64,000 bases of DNA from Pedobacter psychrodurus (GTDB taxonomy: Bacteria; Bacteroidota; Bacteroidia; Sphingobacteriales; Sphingobacteriaceae): the NCBI RefSeq assembly GCF_004331735.1, contig NZ_SJSO01000010.1:95041-159040 (forward strand). Reading direction: 5' to 3'. The stretch's first letter is position 1; the number at the start of each line of letters is the position of its first letter. Positions 26,206 to 34,343 of this stretch are shown here, in pieces. The notes under the pieces were generated by a model. The model saw only the letters and a list, made by a program, of their open reading frames with translations. It did no database searches and was not told the DNA's origin. The translations under genes were made by a program, and so were the position numbers.

Positions 26206-26911
26206 CAGCAAGCTCATTATTTTCGTGCTGGTGGCGCTGAGCTATTCTTGCACAGTCAGGAAACATCCGTTTAACTTTAATAGAAATATTGATCACACTT
26301 TTTTACAAAGCGTGATCAGTGGAAGCAAATCTATACTGGCCACCGAAAAGAATGCCACAAGCGCAAGAGTATATAAAGCTGGTTTTCTTCAAGGCTGGAT
26401 GGAACAGAATCATTTCGTAGACTGGGCTGTTTTGAGTAAACAGCGTAAAAATGAATTTACTTCCTATAACCGTGGGGGTAAAAGCGAATATGATGTTTAC
26501 CTCATTTTATTTGATGCGAAAAATGGCAATAAGAATAGTTTTTTGTTTTTCACGGTACAGCGGCCATGGTTAGAAACCGATGCTGCAACAGGTTTCAGTC
26601 CTTTTTACTACGGAATTTTAGAAAGCCGTGCATCTGGTCCATATCTCCTCGCTGATGAAACTTTTAGTATTACTGCTAAGGGCACAACCTATGCTCCAAC
26701 GATTAGAAAAAGCAACAAACTCTATTTTTTACTGGATAAGCAATATGGCGCTAGCTTCAAATCAGACAGCCTTCGGATTGAAAAGGTCGTGCTTACGCAA
26801 GACAATCAACTAAGCGACAACAAAGCACTTGTGATATCGGTAGATGACGTATTGGGCGATAAGGTATCGCTTATTATGAGGTATGAAGACACCATTATTT
26901 TGAAACCTTAA
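26189..26911 (+). CDS. lipoprotein, unknown
   Basis: A 240-residue predicted lipoprotein with signal peptide and lipobox ALSYSC. No family is recognised. The body has an alternating hydrophobic pattern (YDVYLILFDAKNGNKNSFLFFTVQ) and a C-terminal beta segment (KALVISVDDVLGDKVSLIMRYED). The frame opens further upstream at a TTG, but the ATG at 26189 gives the proper lipoprotein start. It overlaps the preceding secreted protein gene by 17 nt, so the two are probably expressed together and may form an envelope pair. Confidence 0.65.
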   Translation: MLKLNSSKLIIFVLVALSYSCTVRKHPFNFNRNIDHTFLQSVISGSKSILATEKNATSARVYKAGFLQGWMEQNHFVDWAVLSKQRKNEFTSYNRGGKSEYDVYLILFDAKNGNKNSFLFFTVQRPWLETDAATGFSPFYYGILESRASGPYLLADETFSITAKGTTYAPTIRKSNKLYFLLDKQYGASFKSDSLRIEKVVLTQDNQLSDNKALVISVDDVLGDKVSLIMRYEDTIILKP

Positions 26912-26922
26912 CACAGTTAATC

Positions 26923-27117
26923 ATGAGAAAATTAAGAAAAAAAAGGGCTAAGCGAGATAAACTGTTTTTCTTATCTACATTAAGGTGCGTAGAAATTGAT
27001 GGCGAGTTTTGTGTTTTCGAAAGAAAAGACGGTGGATGGTCCGAAACAGGTATAACCTATACTACTTGTGAAGAATGCAGAAGGCAAACAGGAACAGATC
27101 GCTGTTATTCGCTATAA
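26923..27117 (+). CDS. small Cys-containing basic protein, 64 aa
   Basis: A 64-residue protein starting 11 nt after the lipoprotein stop. The N-terminus is strongly basic (MRKLRKKRAKRDK). Four Cys follow (in LRCVE, EFCVFE, TTCEECRRQ and DRCYSL, the third being a CxxC pair), which could bind zinc. There is no signal peptide. Its position suggests it belongs with the two envelope genes upstream. Function unknown. Confidence 0.5.
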   Translation: MRKLRKKRAKRDKLFFLSTLRCVEIDGEFCVFERKDGGWSETGITYTTCEECRRQTGTDRCYSL

Positions 27118-27186
27118 TTCTTACCACTTCAACCGCAAACATCCTCAAAAACTAAAATTAATGCTCTTTAACGACAATACAACTAA

Positions 27187-27297
27187 ATGAAACGCAGAAA
27201 ATTTATCCAAGATTTGAGAATTGGCCTTACGCTGGCCGGAGCAGTTCCTTCAACGGCTCTGGCAACCAGTTCACTAGTTAAAAAACATGATCCTTAA
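27187..27297 (+). CDS. orphan Tat-signal micro-ORF, 36 aa
   Basis: A complete short frame with ATG and TAA encodes MKRRKFIQDLRIGLTLAG, then AVPSTALATSS and a short basic tail. The start is a typical Bacteroidota twin-arginine (RRKFI) signal, with a hydrophobic core and an A-x-A type cleavage region, but no mature domain follows. It may be the stub of a deleted Tat-exported oxidoreductase or a real micropeptide. It lies 69 nt after the 64-residue gene. Confidence 0.4.
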   Translation: MKRRKFIQDLRIGLTLAGAVPSTALATSSLVKKHDP

Positions 27298-27392
27298 CAT
27301 TTAGGCAACAGTATACTTACATTAAAGGATTACCTTCGCTAACACAAAAACAGCCTTTCTTTGTTTAAATAAACAGATTAAAACGGCACAAC

Positions 27393-27530
27393 ATGGAAAA
27401 CGAAATACAATCTGACAGGGATATCCAATGTGAATTCCTAAATATTTTTAAATTTATCTGGGCAGCTTGTGGAATAGGCTCCTTAGAGGAGACGCCGAAT
27501 ACTCCTGAGACAGAAAATACTAATTCTTAA
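27393..27530 (+). CDS. 45-aa peptide ORF
   Basis: An open frame with ATG at 27393 and TAA at 27528 encodes a peptide with an acidic N-terminus (MENEIQSDRDIQCEF), a hydrophobic middle (LNIFKFIWAACGIGSL) and a Thr/Glu/Asn/Pro tail (EETPNTPETENTNS). A leader-core arrangement like that of a ribosomally made peptide is imaginable, with Cys in the middle, but no modifying enzyme is nearby. It is too short to be sure that it is expressed. Confidence 0.35.
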   Translation: MENEIQSDRDIQCEFLNIFKFIWAACGIGSLEETPNTPETENTNS

Positions 27531-27595
27531 TCCGCATAGAAATATCGGCATTAAACTAGAATTGACCTTCAATGAAATTAAGGCCAATTATCCGA

Positions 27596-29008
27596 TTACA
27601 TCATTTTTGCCAGATTACCCAATTGTTTCAGCTTAAATTTAAGCTCATCTGACCATGGAAGACCAATACAGAGGCGGATACAGTTCTGATATTGATCTTG
27701 TAACGTAAACATTGGCCCTGGAGCAATGCTAATTTTTTGTTTCATGGCCAGTTCATACAATTTTACTGCATTTACTTCTCTGTTAAATTCTATCCATATG
27801 GCAAGTCCACCTTGTGGCCTGGTTGTTTTTGTACCCTCTGGAAAATATTCTGTAACCGCATCGATAAAATGCTGATAATTTTGCTGTAATGTACGACGGA
27901 GCTGATGCAAATGGCGATCATACCGTCCAGTTTTGAGAAAATTACCTACAGCCTCGTGAATGACAGAAGTTGAGGCAATGGCATGTACCAGTTTTAGTTT
28001 AAGAAGTTTTTCTTTATATTTTCCAGGAGCCACCCAACCTACACGGTATCCTGGTGCCAGGGTTTTCGAAACGGCGCTGCACCACAGCACATTACCTTTA
28101 GTATCAAATGATTTGCAGCATCTTGGTCGTTGCGTACCGAAATAAAGATCACCATAAATATCATCTTCAATAAGAGGAATATCATTTGCGGCCAAAAGCT
28201 GAACGACTTCTTTTTTGTGTTCATCAGGCATACAACTACCTAATGGCGTATTGAAATTGGGTATTAACAGGCAAATACCAATTTTCGACACCACTTTCCT
28301 AAGTGCATCTATTTCAATACCGGTAACCGGATGCGTAGGCAATTCGAGTACTTTTAAGCCTAAACTAATTACCAATTGGAGAATCCCGGGATAACAGGGA
28401 CTTTCTATGGCCACAGTATCACCTGGTTTACCCAAAGCCATCAGGCAAAAAGATAATGCATTCATGCCGCCCGCGGTAGTAATCAAATCATCTTCATGAA
28501 GGTTTCCTCCCCACCCTAGCGATCGCACTGCAACCATTCTTCGTAGTTTAACATTGCCCTGAAGGGGTTCATATTCCGTCCCTCCTTCTTTAAGTGTCCG
28601 CGTAGCATAAAGTATCTCTTTTTTGAGTTTTGCCAATGGCAACATACTGCCCGATGGAACGCCAATTGAAAAAAGGGTTAAATCATCACGCCCAATGCTA
28701 GAATATACCTGAGTACTCAGTTCGCTCGGCTCATGATGATTTGCAATGAGTGATGGCTTACTTACTGCAGGTAGTGGAAGCCGTTCTATCCTACGGTTAC
28801 TCACAAAGAAACCCGATTGTGGCTTGGCTTCAACCAGCGATTGTGCCTCTAGTTCCAAAAACACTCGCTTTGCTGTATTCATGCCTACCGCGTATTCCTT
28901 ACAGAGCATTCTAACAGAGGGAAGTTTATCTCCAGATCTCAAAATACCATCCCTAATCTGTGTGGCAATTCCGCTTGCTATTTCATTGTACCTGTAAACT
29001 TTTTCCAT
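27596..29008 (-). CDS. MocR/GntR-type PLP-dependent regulator
   Basis: A transcription factor of 470 residues with an N-terminal GntR winged helix (about 1-75: YNEIASGIATQIRDGIL, GDKLPSVRMLCKEYAVG, FLELEAQSLVEAKPQSGFFV) and a C-terminal fold-type I aminotransferase domain (about 110-465) that binds pyridoxal phosphate. The PLP Lys is in SAVSKTLAPGYRVGW. The open frame continues to 29443, but that part is antisense to the exporter gene and lacks the family pattern; the real start is the ATG at 29008, or 29014 two codons earlier. It is divergent from the exporter operon, which it very likely controls. Confidence 0.93.
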   Translation of the reverse strand: MEKVYRYNEIASGIATQIRDGILRSGDKLPSVRMLCKEYAVGMNTAKRVFLELEAQSLVEAKPQSGFFVSNRRIERLPLPAVSKPSLIANHHEPSELSTQVYSSIGRDDLTLFSIGVPSGSMLPLAKLKKEILYATRTLKEGGTEYEPLQGNVKLRRMVAVRSLGWGGNLHEDDLITTAGGMNALSFCLMALGKPGDTVAIESPCYPGILQLVISLGLKVLELPTHPVTGIEIDALRKVVSKIGICLLIPNFNTPLGSCMPDEHKKEVVQLLAANDIPLIEDDIYGDLYFGTQRPRCCKSFDTKGNVLWCSAVSKTLAPGYRVGWVAPGKYKEKLLKLKLVHAIASTSVIHEAVGNFLKTGRYDRHLHQLRRTLQQNYQHFIDAVTEYFPEGTKTTRPQGGLAIWIEFNREVNAVKLYELAMKQKISIAPGPMFTLQDQYQNCIRLCIGLPWSDELKFKLKQLGNLAKMM

Positions 29009-29017
29009 AATCATCAA

Positions 29018-29075
29018 AAAACTGTACCCATACAAATATACAAAACTGATACTGTATTTATCACTTTTACCTTTG
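29018..29075. promoter_or_regulatory. MocR-type direct repeats and -7 box
   Basis: Two direct repeats AAAACTG (29018-29024 and 29042-29048), 24 bp apart, are followed by the related ACTGTAC and ACTGTAT. MocR proteins typically bind direct repeats in the gap they share with the target gene. TACCTTTG at 29068-29075 fits the Bacteroidota -7 consensus, 27 nt before the exporter ATG; a clear TTTG at -33 is missing. Confidence 0.45.
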
Positions 29076-29102
29076 CACCTTTGATTTAAGAAATCAAAAG
29101 AC

Positions 29103-29993
29103 ATGAAAGAAACAGGAATTGAGTTAAACAAAGCGCATATTTCGAGTGGCTGGCTTAACGGATTTATCGCGGTACTTATTTTCAGCGGCTCTATGCCAGC
29201 CACAAGGTTGGCGGTAATGGACATGAACCCTGTTTTTGTAACCGTTGCCCGTGCCACAATAGCTGCACTGCTCGCACTTGGTGTATTAATTGCATTTAAA
29301 GAAAAACGACCATCAACCAAACATTTAATCTCATTAACGATTGTAGCTTTGGGTGTTGTAATTGGCTTTCCTTTATTAAGTGCTCTTGCTTTACAACACA
29401 TTACCTCGGCACATTCTTTGGTATTCTTAGGTCTTTTACCCATGGCTACAGCCGCTTTTGCTGTTTTAAGGGGAGGCGAGCGTCCTAAGCCTATATTCTG
29501 GCTTTTTTCAATTGCAGGTAGCTTTCTGGTGATTGGCTATGCCATTTATCAGGGAATTAATGCTGCTCCAATTGGCGATATTTTAATGTTACTGGCAATT
29601 GTTCTTTGCGGACTTGGTTATGCAGAAGGTGCAAAGCTATCTAAAACATTGGGCGGCTGGCAGGTAATTTCCTGGGCGCTTGTGCTCTCGCTCCCATTAA
29701 TGTTACCTTTAATGTTCATATACCAACCAGTATCATTTGCTGAGGTGAGTACTCCTGCCTGGTTTAGCCTTGCCTATATATCGCTCTTTAGTATGTTCAT
29801 CGGATTTATTTTCTGGTACAGAGGTCTTGCACAAGGTGGAACCGCAGCGGTTGGACAACTCCAACTCCTCCAGCCTTTTTTTGGATTGGCCCTTGCCACT
29901 ACCCTGCTCCATGAAAAAGTAAGTATTGGTATGCTGGCCATTACAATGGGTGTAATTCTTTGCGTTGCAGGCTCAAAAAAGTTCGCTAAATAA
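29103..29993 (+). CDS. DMT-superfamily (EamA) exporter
   Basis: An inner membrane transporter of 296 residues with ten predicted TM helices made of two EamA repeats. The first repeat includes FIAVLIFSGSMPATRLAVMDMNPVFVTVARATIAALLAL. The second includes SLAYISLFSMFIGFIFWYRGLAQGGTAAVGQLQLLQPFFGLALA, the standard end of the family. Such proteins export amino acids, polyamines or other metabolites. It is divergent from the MocR gene and heads an operon with a PaiB-like and a GNAT gene, so detoxification or export of an amine or amino acid is a reasonable guess. Confidence 0.9.
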   Translation: MKETGIELNKAHISSGWLNGFIAVLIFSGSMPATRLAVMDMNPVFVTVARATIAALLALGVLIAFKEKRPSTKHLISLTIVALGVVIGFPLLSALALQHITSAHSLVFLGLLPMATAAFAVLRGGERPKPIFWLFSIAGSFLVIGYAIYQGINAAPIGDILMLLAIVLCGLGYAEGAKLSKTLGGWQVISWALVLSLPLMLPLMFIYQPVSFAEVSTPAWFSLAYISLFSMFIGFIFWYRGLAQGGTAAVGQLQLLQPFFGLALATTLLHEKVSIGMLAITMGVILCVAGSKKFAK

Positions 29994-30022
29994 CAATAAT
30001 CGTCCGTTCAAAATCTAAAAAA

Positions 30023-30634
30023 ATGTTGATATCCAATAGTTTTAAATTTGATGACCAAAGTGAGCAAATTGCCTTTATGAAGCGCTATAGCTTTGCCACA
30101 ATCATTACCAGCCACAACAATTTACCCATAGCTACTCCGTTACCCTTTGTTGTAAACGAAGTAAATGGAAAGGTTTTGATAAGCGGTCACTTTGCACAAG
30201 CGAATGAGCAGGTGAAATATATTGAGCACCATACATCCCTCATTATATTTGCTGAGCCACACGCCTATATCTCGCCCAGCCACTACGAAAAACATGAAAG
30301 TGTACCCACATGGGATTATATTAGCGTACATGCTTATGGAAGAGGCCGTATTATTAGTGATGAGGGCGCTAAAGAAAAAGCGCTGAAAGAAATGATTGCG
30401 TATTATGAAAAGGAATATCTCGTGCAATGGGATAGTCTTTCAGCGAAATTTAAACAAGGTATGATGCGGGGAATCATCGCTTTTGAACTGGAAGTGACCA
30501 GTATTCAAGGGAAGAAAAAATTAAGTCAGAACAAATCGGAACAGGAACGAAAAAACATTGTAGCACACCTCGAAAACAGCAACAACGCTGTAGAAAGAGA
30601 ACTCGCTCTATTCATTAAAAACCTAAAGCCATAA
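30023..30634 (+). CDS. FMN-binding PaiB-like protein
   Basis: A 203-residue protein of the FMN-binding split-barrel group called PaiB (FMN-binding negative transcriptional regulator). The pattern YSFATIITSHNNLPIATPLPFVV, then GHFAQANEQ and FAEPHAYISPSHYEK...VPTWDYISVHAYG, is diagnostic. The C-terminal helix (RELALFIKNLKP) is normal. Bacillus PaiB is linked to PaiA, a polyamine acetyltransferase, and here a GNAT gene follows after 2 nt, so the PaiAB-like pairing appears conserved. Whether it regulates transcription or acts as an enzyme is not settled. Confidence 0.9.
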   Translation: MLISNSFKFDDQSEQIAFMKRYSFATIITSHNNLPIATPLPFVVNEVNGKVLISGHFAQANEQVKYIEHHTSLIIFAEPHAYISPSHYEKHESVPTWDYISVHAYGRGRIISDEGAKEKALKEMIAYYEKEYLVQWDSLSAKFKQGMMRGIIAFELEVTSIQGKKKLSQNKSEQERKNIVAHLENSNNAVERELALFIKNLKP

Positions 30635-30636
30635 AC

Positions 30637-31143
30637 ATGCAGATAGAAAATAGCACAAGACACGATATAGCCGAAATCTTCCGTTTGTATGAAATCGCAA
30701 CCAATTTCCAGAAAACGAAATACAGTGTTCATTGGCCAAAATTTGAACTTTCGCTGATCGAAAAGGAGATTATGGAAAACAGGCAGTGGAAAATAAGCAT
30801 TAATGGAAAGGTAGCCTGCATTTGGGCTACTACTTTTAGCGATCCTCAGATATGGGAAGAAAAGAATCTCGATCCAGCCATTTACATTCACCGCATTGCC
30901 ACAAATCCCGATTTCAGGGGGCAGAACCTGGTTGGCCCGATTATAAACTGGGCTAAAACCTATGCCAAAGAAAATGGTAAACGCTTTGTTAGATTAGACA
31001 CTGTAGGTGAAAACGAAGGACTGATTCGCCATTATCAGAAATTTGGATTTGACTTTTTGGGACTATACGAGCTAAGCAACACCGATCAGCTTCCGGCACA
31101 TTATCATCACAAGCCAGTTAGTTTATTCGAAATGCAAATTTAA
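30637..31143 (+). CDS. GNAT N-acetyltransferase
   Basis: A 168-residue acetyltransferase with the GNAT fold. The acetyl-CoA-binding motif A is IHRIATNPDFRGQNLVGPIINWA (the Q/RxxG/A element is FRGQNLVG), followed by motif B with RLDTVGENEGLIRHYQKFGFDFLG. It starts 2 nt after the paiB-like gene, so it is in the same operon with the exporter. A small amine or amino acid is the likely acceptor; PaiA-like polyamine acetylation is possible, but the sequence alone does not prove it. Confidence 0.88.
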   Translation: MQIENSTRHDIAEIFRLYEIATNFQKTKYSVHWPKFELSLIEKEIMENRQWKISINGKVACIWATTFSDPQIWEEKNLDPAIYIHRIATNPDFRGQNLVGPIINWAKTYAKENGKRFVRLDTVGENEGLIRHYQKFGFDFLGLYELSNTDQLPAHYHHKPVSLFEMQI

Positions 31144-31163
31144 TTATCCGAGCATTCGACTAG

Positions 31164-31394
31164 CCTGTGAATATAGCGTTCAACCCAAACTCTTTCTACA
31201 AAGCGACCCCAGTTAGTTTCATCAGCGAATTATTTATATGGTCTAATCTACGCATTGGCTATAGGTATGATTACAGCCTCTATAAACTGAGCAATTATGA
31301 TTATAGCTAATACGAAATTTCAGTAGGCTATTACATCGAAACCAAAAAGAGCCAAAGACCAAAGTGTTATTTTTTAGGTATTAATAAAAAAATT
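31164..31394 (+). pseudogene. remnant of a PorP/SprF-type membrane protein
   Basis: A plus-strand frame with no start reads PVNIAFNPNSFYKATPVSF, then ISELFIWSNLRIGYRYDYSL, YKLSNYDYS, a TAA stop at 31308-31310, and continues in the same frame with YEISVGYYIETKKSQRP. Apart from the stop this is the C-terminal beta-barrel signature of type IX secretion PorP/SprF-like proteins (LRIGYAYDYSL...SHEISLGY). The N-terminal two thirds are absent, so it is the end of a decayed or deleted gene between the GNAT and gamma-glutamyltransferase genes. Confidence 0.7.
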
Positions 31395-31396
31395 CC

Positions 31397-33277
31397 CTAC
31401 CATGCAATACCATAATCTTCGCCATGGTTACTTGACCCACCTTGCAAACTATTATGCTTCCAATCAAAATAAATAGCATTGATTGGCCCACTGGTCCGTT
31501 CTGAAAAACTGAGGGTATAACCCATCTTTTTCAGTTCGTTTCGCACGTCCTCTTTTGTATTGGCATTTAATAATATCTGGCCGGGTTTTGGTTCTCTGTC
31601 GCTCGTTTTAGCACCACCAAGAGAAAGCCAAAGCTGATTCGTGTTAAAGTTAGCCGCTTCGGTTGCCTTTTGAACATTCATACCAAACTCAGCCATGTTT
31701 AAAAAGAATTGCAACAAGTTCTGATCCTGGGTATCTCCGCCCTGAACTGCGGCCGATACAAAAGGTTTACCATCTTTAAGAAACAAGGAGGGCGACAAGG
31801 TTACCCTTGGCCGTTTGCCCGGTGCTACAACATTGAAGGGATTTAAGGCAGAATCGAGCACAAAGCTTTGCATGCGTTGACTCATCCCAACACCTGTATT
31901 ACCGGCAATACACGCTGGAAGCCAGCCTCCGCTTGGGGTAACTGATACCACCCACCCTTCTTTATCTGCAGCTTCTATCGACGTTGTTCCACGCCATAAA
32001 CGGTCTTCATAAATTTCTTTTGGCGTATTGTTACCCAGATCGTGTTTCGGCGCAAAGTTACGCTTGGTTGTATCGGGATTAAAACCCCTGCTTTTTAACA
32101 GATTTAGATAAGGGTTTTTCTTGTCCTCGTATGGGTAAGGATCTCCAGGACCGATGTTCGCATCATTTTGATCAGTTTGGATAAGCGAGGCCCGTTGTTT
32201 TGCATAATCTTTGCTTAATAAGCCTTTCATCGGTTCAGCAGGACTTTGGTTTGGATCACCATAATAAAAATCACGGTCAGCAAAAGACAGATTCATTGCC
32301 TGGTAAACGGTATGGATATATTTTGAGCTATTGTAACCCATTGTTTTAAGATCAAAATTCTCTAATATATTCAAAGCTTGCAGTAAAACCGGTCCCTGCG
32401 TCCACTGTTTTAATTTATACACTTTAATGCCTTTATAATCGGTGCTTAGTGCTTCTTCTTCAACTGGTTTCCATTTAGCAAGGTCATTCATGGTAATTAA
32501 ACCGCCTTGTTCTTTACTCCCGCGAACAAATTCTTGCGCAATGTCTCCTTTATAGAAACGATCATAAGCGGCCATTAACGCCTCTTGTCGCGAGCTGCCT
32601 TTCTTCAGCGCAGCTTGCTCTGCTTCAACCATTTTGGTTAGGGTGGCCAACAGGTCTTTTTGAATAAAAACCTCTCCCGCTTCAGGGGCTTCACGTTTTT
32701 CGCCCAAATGTGGCAACAGCACTTTTTTACTGTAAGGCCAGGTTTTAATCAATTCTTTATCGCGCTCCATACTGTTTGCGGCCTGTGCTTCTATGGCATA
32801 ACCTGCAGCCATGTGCATGGCAGGTGCCAGAACCTGACCCAAACTCATGCTTCCGTATTTACTCAGCATGTAGATTAGCCCGCCAGGTGTACCTGGCGTA
32901 GTTGCGGCTAAAGGGCCATATTCTGGTGGAAAGTGATAACCTTTACCTTTAAAAAAGGCTACGGTTGCTCCTGTTGGGGCAACACCCATCGCATTAATGG
33001 CGATCACTTTTTTTGTATTCGGGTTATAGATCAGCGCTTGTGTTTCTCCTCCCCAACTTAAGGTATCCCACATTGTGCAGGTTGCAGCCAACATGGCACA
33101 TGCCGCATCAACCGCGTTGCCACCCTGCTGAAAGATCATCGAGCCTGCTGTTGCTGCCATCGGCTTTCCGGTAATGGCCATCCAACTGTTGCCGTAAAGC
33201 ATTGGCTTTTGTGTTTGCTGTGCAAGCAAAGGGCGAAATAAGAGCAATAACAACAGAAACAGGGCTAAATTTTTCAT
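31397..33277 (-). CDS. ggt: secreted gamma-glutamyltransferase
   Basis: A gamma-glutamyltranspeptidase-family proenzyme of 626 residues with a signal peptide (MKNLALFLLLLLLFRPLLAQ). The large-subunit part begins with AATAGSMIFQQGGNAVDAACAM. The self-cleavage nucleophile Thr is in WRGTTSIEAADKEG, at the head of the small subunit, and the usual glycine-rich segment SVTPSGGWLPACIAGNTG follows. It hydrolyses gamma-glutamyl bonds such as glutathione in the periplasm, or a related cephalosporin-acylase-like substrate. The frame extends 50 codons upstream, but 33277 gives a clean signal peptide. Monocistronic. Confidence 0.92.
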   Translation of the reverse strand: MKNLALFLLLLLLFRPLLAQQTQKPMLYGNSWMAITGKPMAATAGSMIFQQGGNAVDAACAMLAATCTMWDTLSWGGETQALIYNPNTKKVIAINAMGVAPTGATVAFFKGKGYHFPPEYGPLAATTPGTPGGLIYMLSKYGSMSLGQVLAPAMHMAAGYAIEAQAANSMERDKELIKTWPYSKKVLLPHLGEKREAPEAGEVFIQKDLLATLTKMVEAEQAALKKGSSRQEALMAAYDRFYKGDIAQEFVRGSKEQGGLITMNDLAKWKPVEEEALSTDYKGIKVYKLKQWTQGPVLLQALNILENFDLKTMGYNSSKYIHTVYQAMNLSFADRDFYYGDPNQSPAEPMKGLLSKDYAKQRASLIQTDQNDANIGPGDPYPYEDKKNPYLNLLKSRGFNPDTTKRNFAPKHDLGNNTPKEIYEDRLWRGTTSIEAADKEGWVVSVTPSGGWLPACIAGNTGVGMSQRMQSFVLDSALNPFNVVAPGKRPRVTLSPSLFLKDGKPFVSAAVQGGDTQDQNLLQFFLNMAEFGMNVQKATEAANFNTNQLWLSLGGAKTSDREPKPGQILLNANTKEDVRNELKKMGYTLSFSERTSGPINAIYFDWKHNSLQGGSSNHGEDYGIAW

Positions 33278-33460
33278 CGTTCCAATATAGCTAAAATATG
33301 AACCATAGCTTGCTACAATGACATAGCATCGTTTAATTCTGGGCAATAAAACAAGCTTGTTACAAATTAAGCGCCACCAGAACGGTTGGCCATAGCATAT
33401 AAATATTTTCTTAGTCAGCTTTGGCAATTTGTCTGCCTAGAATAAAGCAAGATTCTATTC

Positions 33461-33784
33461 TTATTTCTTTTTCTTAGGTTTGGATTCTGGCAGTTCGGCT
33501 ACTGTGAGGCTTACCAGTTTTCTTAACCAATCGCGATCTTCCAATTGTTCTTCGATTAAAAACTGATTTTTTGCGCCTGGGTAAGGTGGTGCTTCCACAA
33601 CATCCATTATATGCGCTCTTCCAGCTAATGTTGGCTTAACGAACAGCTTATTGTCGCACACCAGCGCAAACAACTTATCACCAAAATACAACCCGTATTC
33701 GCCAAACATTTTTTTATAGGTAACCTGCTCAGCATAATTAATCTGATCTACTATAAAATCTACGAATTTCTGGTCTGATGCCAT
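33461..33784 (-). CDS. TfoX N-terminal domain protein
   Basis: A 107-residue protein consisting of a TfoX/Sxy N-terminal domain: YAEQVTYKKMFGEYGLYFGDKLFALVCDNKLFVKPT is the signature. The C-terminal end is a Lys-rich tail (ESKPKKKK). It lacks the C-terminal TfoX domain found in competence regulators of Gammaproteobacteria, as is usual for Bacteroidota members, whose role is unknown. It stands alone upstream of the gamma-glutamyltransferase gene. Confidence 0.9.
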   Translation of the reverse strand: MASDQKFVDFIVDQINYAEQVTYKKMFGEYGLYFGDKLFALVCDNKLFVKPTLAGRAHIMDVVEAPPYPGAKNQFLIEEQLEDRDWLRKLVSLTVAELPESKPKKKK

Positions 33785-34060
33785 TTGTAAATTGATCTAA
33801 TTTGAACTTTGGAACATGATTAAGGCTATTGAATAATCGAAAAGAAGGTCTTTAACTGTTTTTAAGATTAAATTCCGCCTTGTTTCAAGCACTAAGATAG
33901 GAACAATCGTCGATTATATTAAGTATGCCCACGCGCTAATTCATTGGGTTATTACTTTTCTTTTGATTCTGGTTTGCAATAATGGGCTTAATCGCTAAAT
34001 TTGCCGGCCAAACGAACAATTGATGGCTAAAGCATACTGTTGTTCTAAAAAAAGAATAAA

Positions 34061-34342
34061 ATGGAAGAAAACGATTTTGTTTCTATCTGGCTGGAAGAAA
34101 CCGGAAATCCTGCAATTGAGAAACTAGCGCAATTAAACCTGGAAGTTGCCAATAAAACTACAGAAGTGCTTGCAGAAAAAGGTTCAACCGAATACGACCT
34201 TGCTTTTATACTGGATATTAATCCTGATGAAATCAAAAGGTGGTTAATCGGCAGGCATGTCTTCAGTATTAAAACCATTAACGAAATCGCTGTTGCAATG
34301 ACTGAAATTTCACAAAGAGAGCAGCAGCCTGAATTCCAATAA
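34061..34342 (+). CDS. small XRE-like helix-turn-helix protein
   Basis: A 93-residue protein. The C-terminal half (STEYDLAFILDINPDEIKRWLIGRHVFSIKTINEIAVAM) has the layout of a Cro/CI-type helix-turn-helix, and the N-terminal part is a helical extension (IEKLAQLNLEVANKTTEVL). It could be a lone regulator or an antitoxin without partner. It ends one nucleotide before the convergent 123-residue gene on the other strand. No operator is evident. Confidence 0.7.
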   Translation: MEENDFVSIWLEETGNPAIEKLAQLNLEVANKTTEVLAEKGSTEYDLAFILDINPDEIKRWLIGRHVFSIKTINEIAVAMTEISQREQQPEFQ

Positions 34343-34343
34343 C

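Noticed and set aside
29009..29443. N-terminal 145-residue extension of the MocR frame
   Set aside because: It is antisense to the exporter gene, has no family pattern, and the HTH begins exactly at the ATG at 29008.
33278..33427. 50-residue extension of the gamma-glutamyltransferase frame
   Set aside because: The clean signal peptide begins at 33277; the upstream segment has no pattern.
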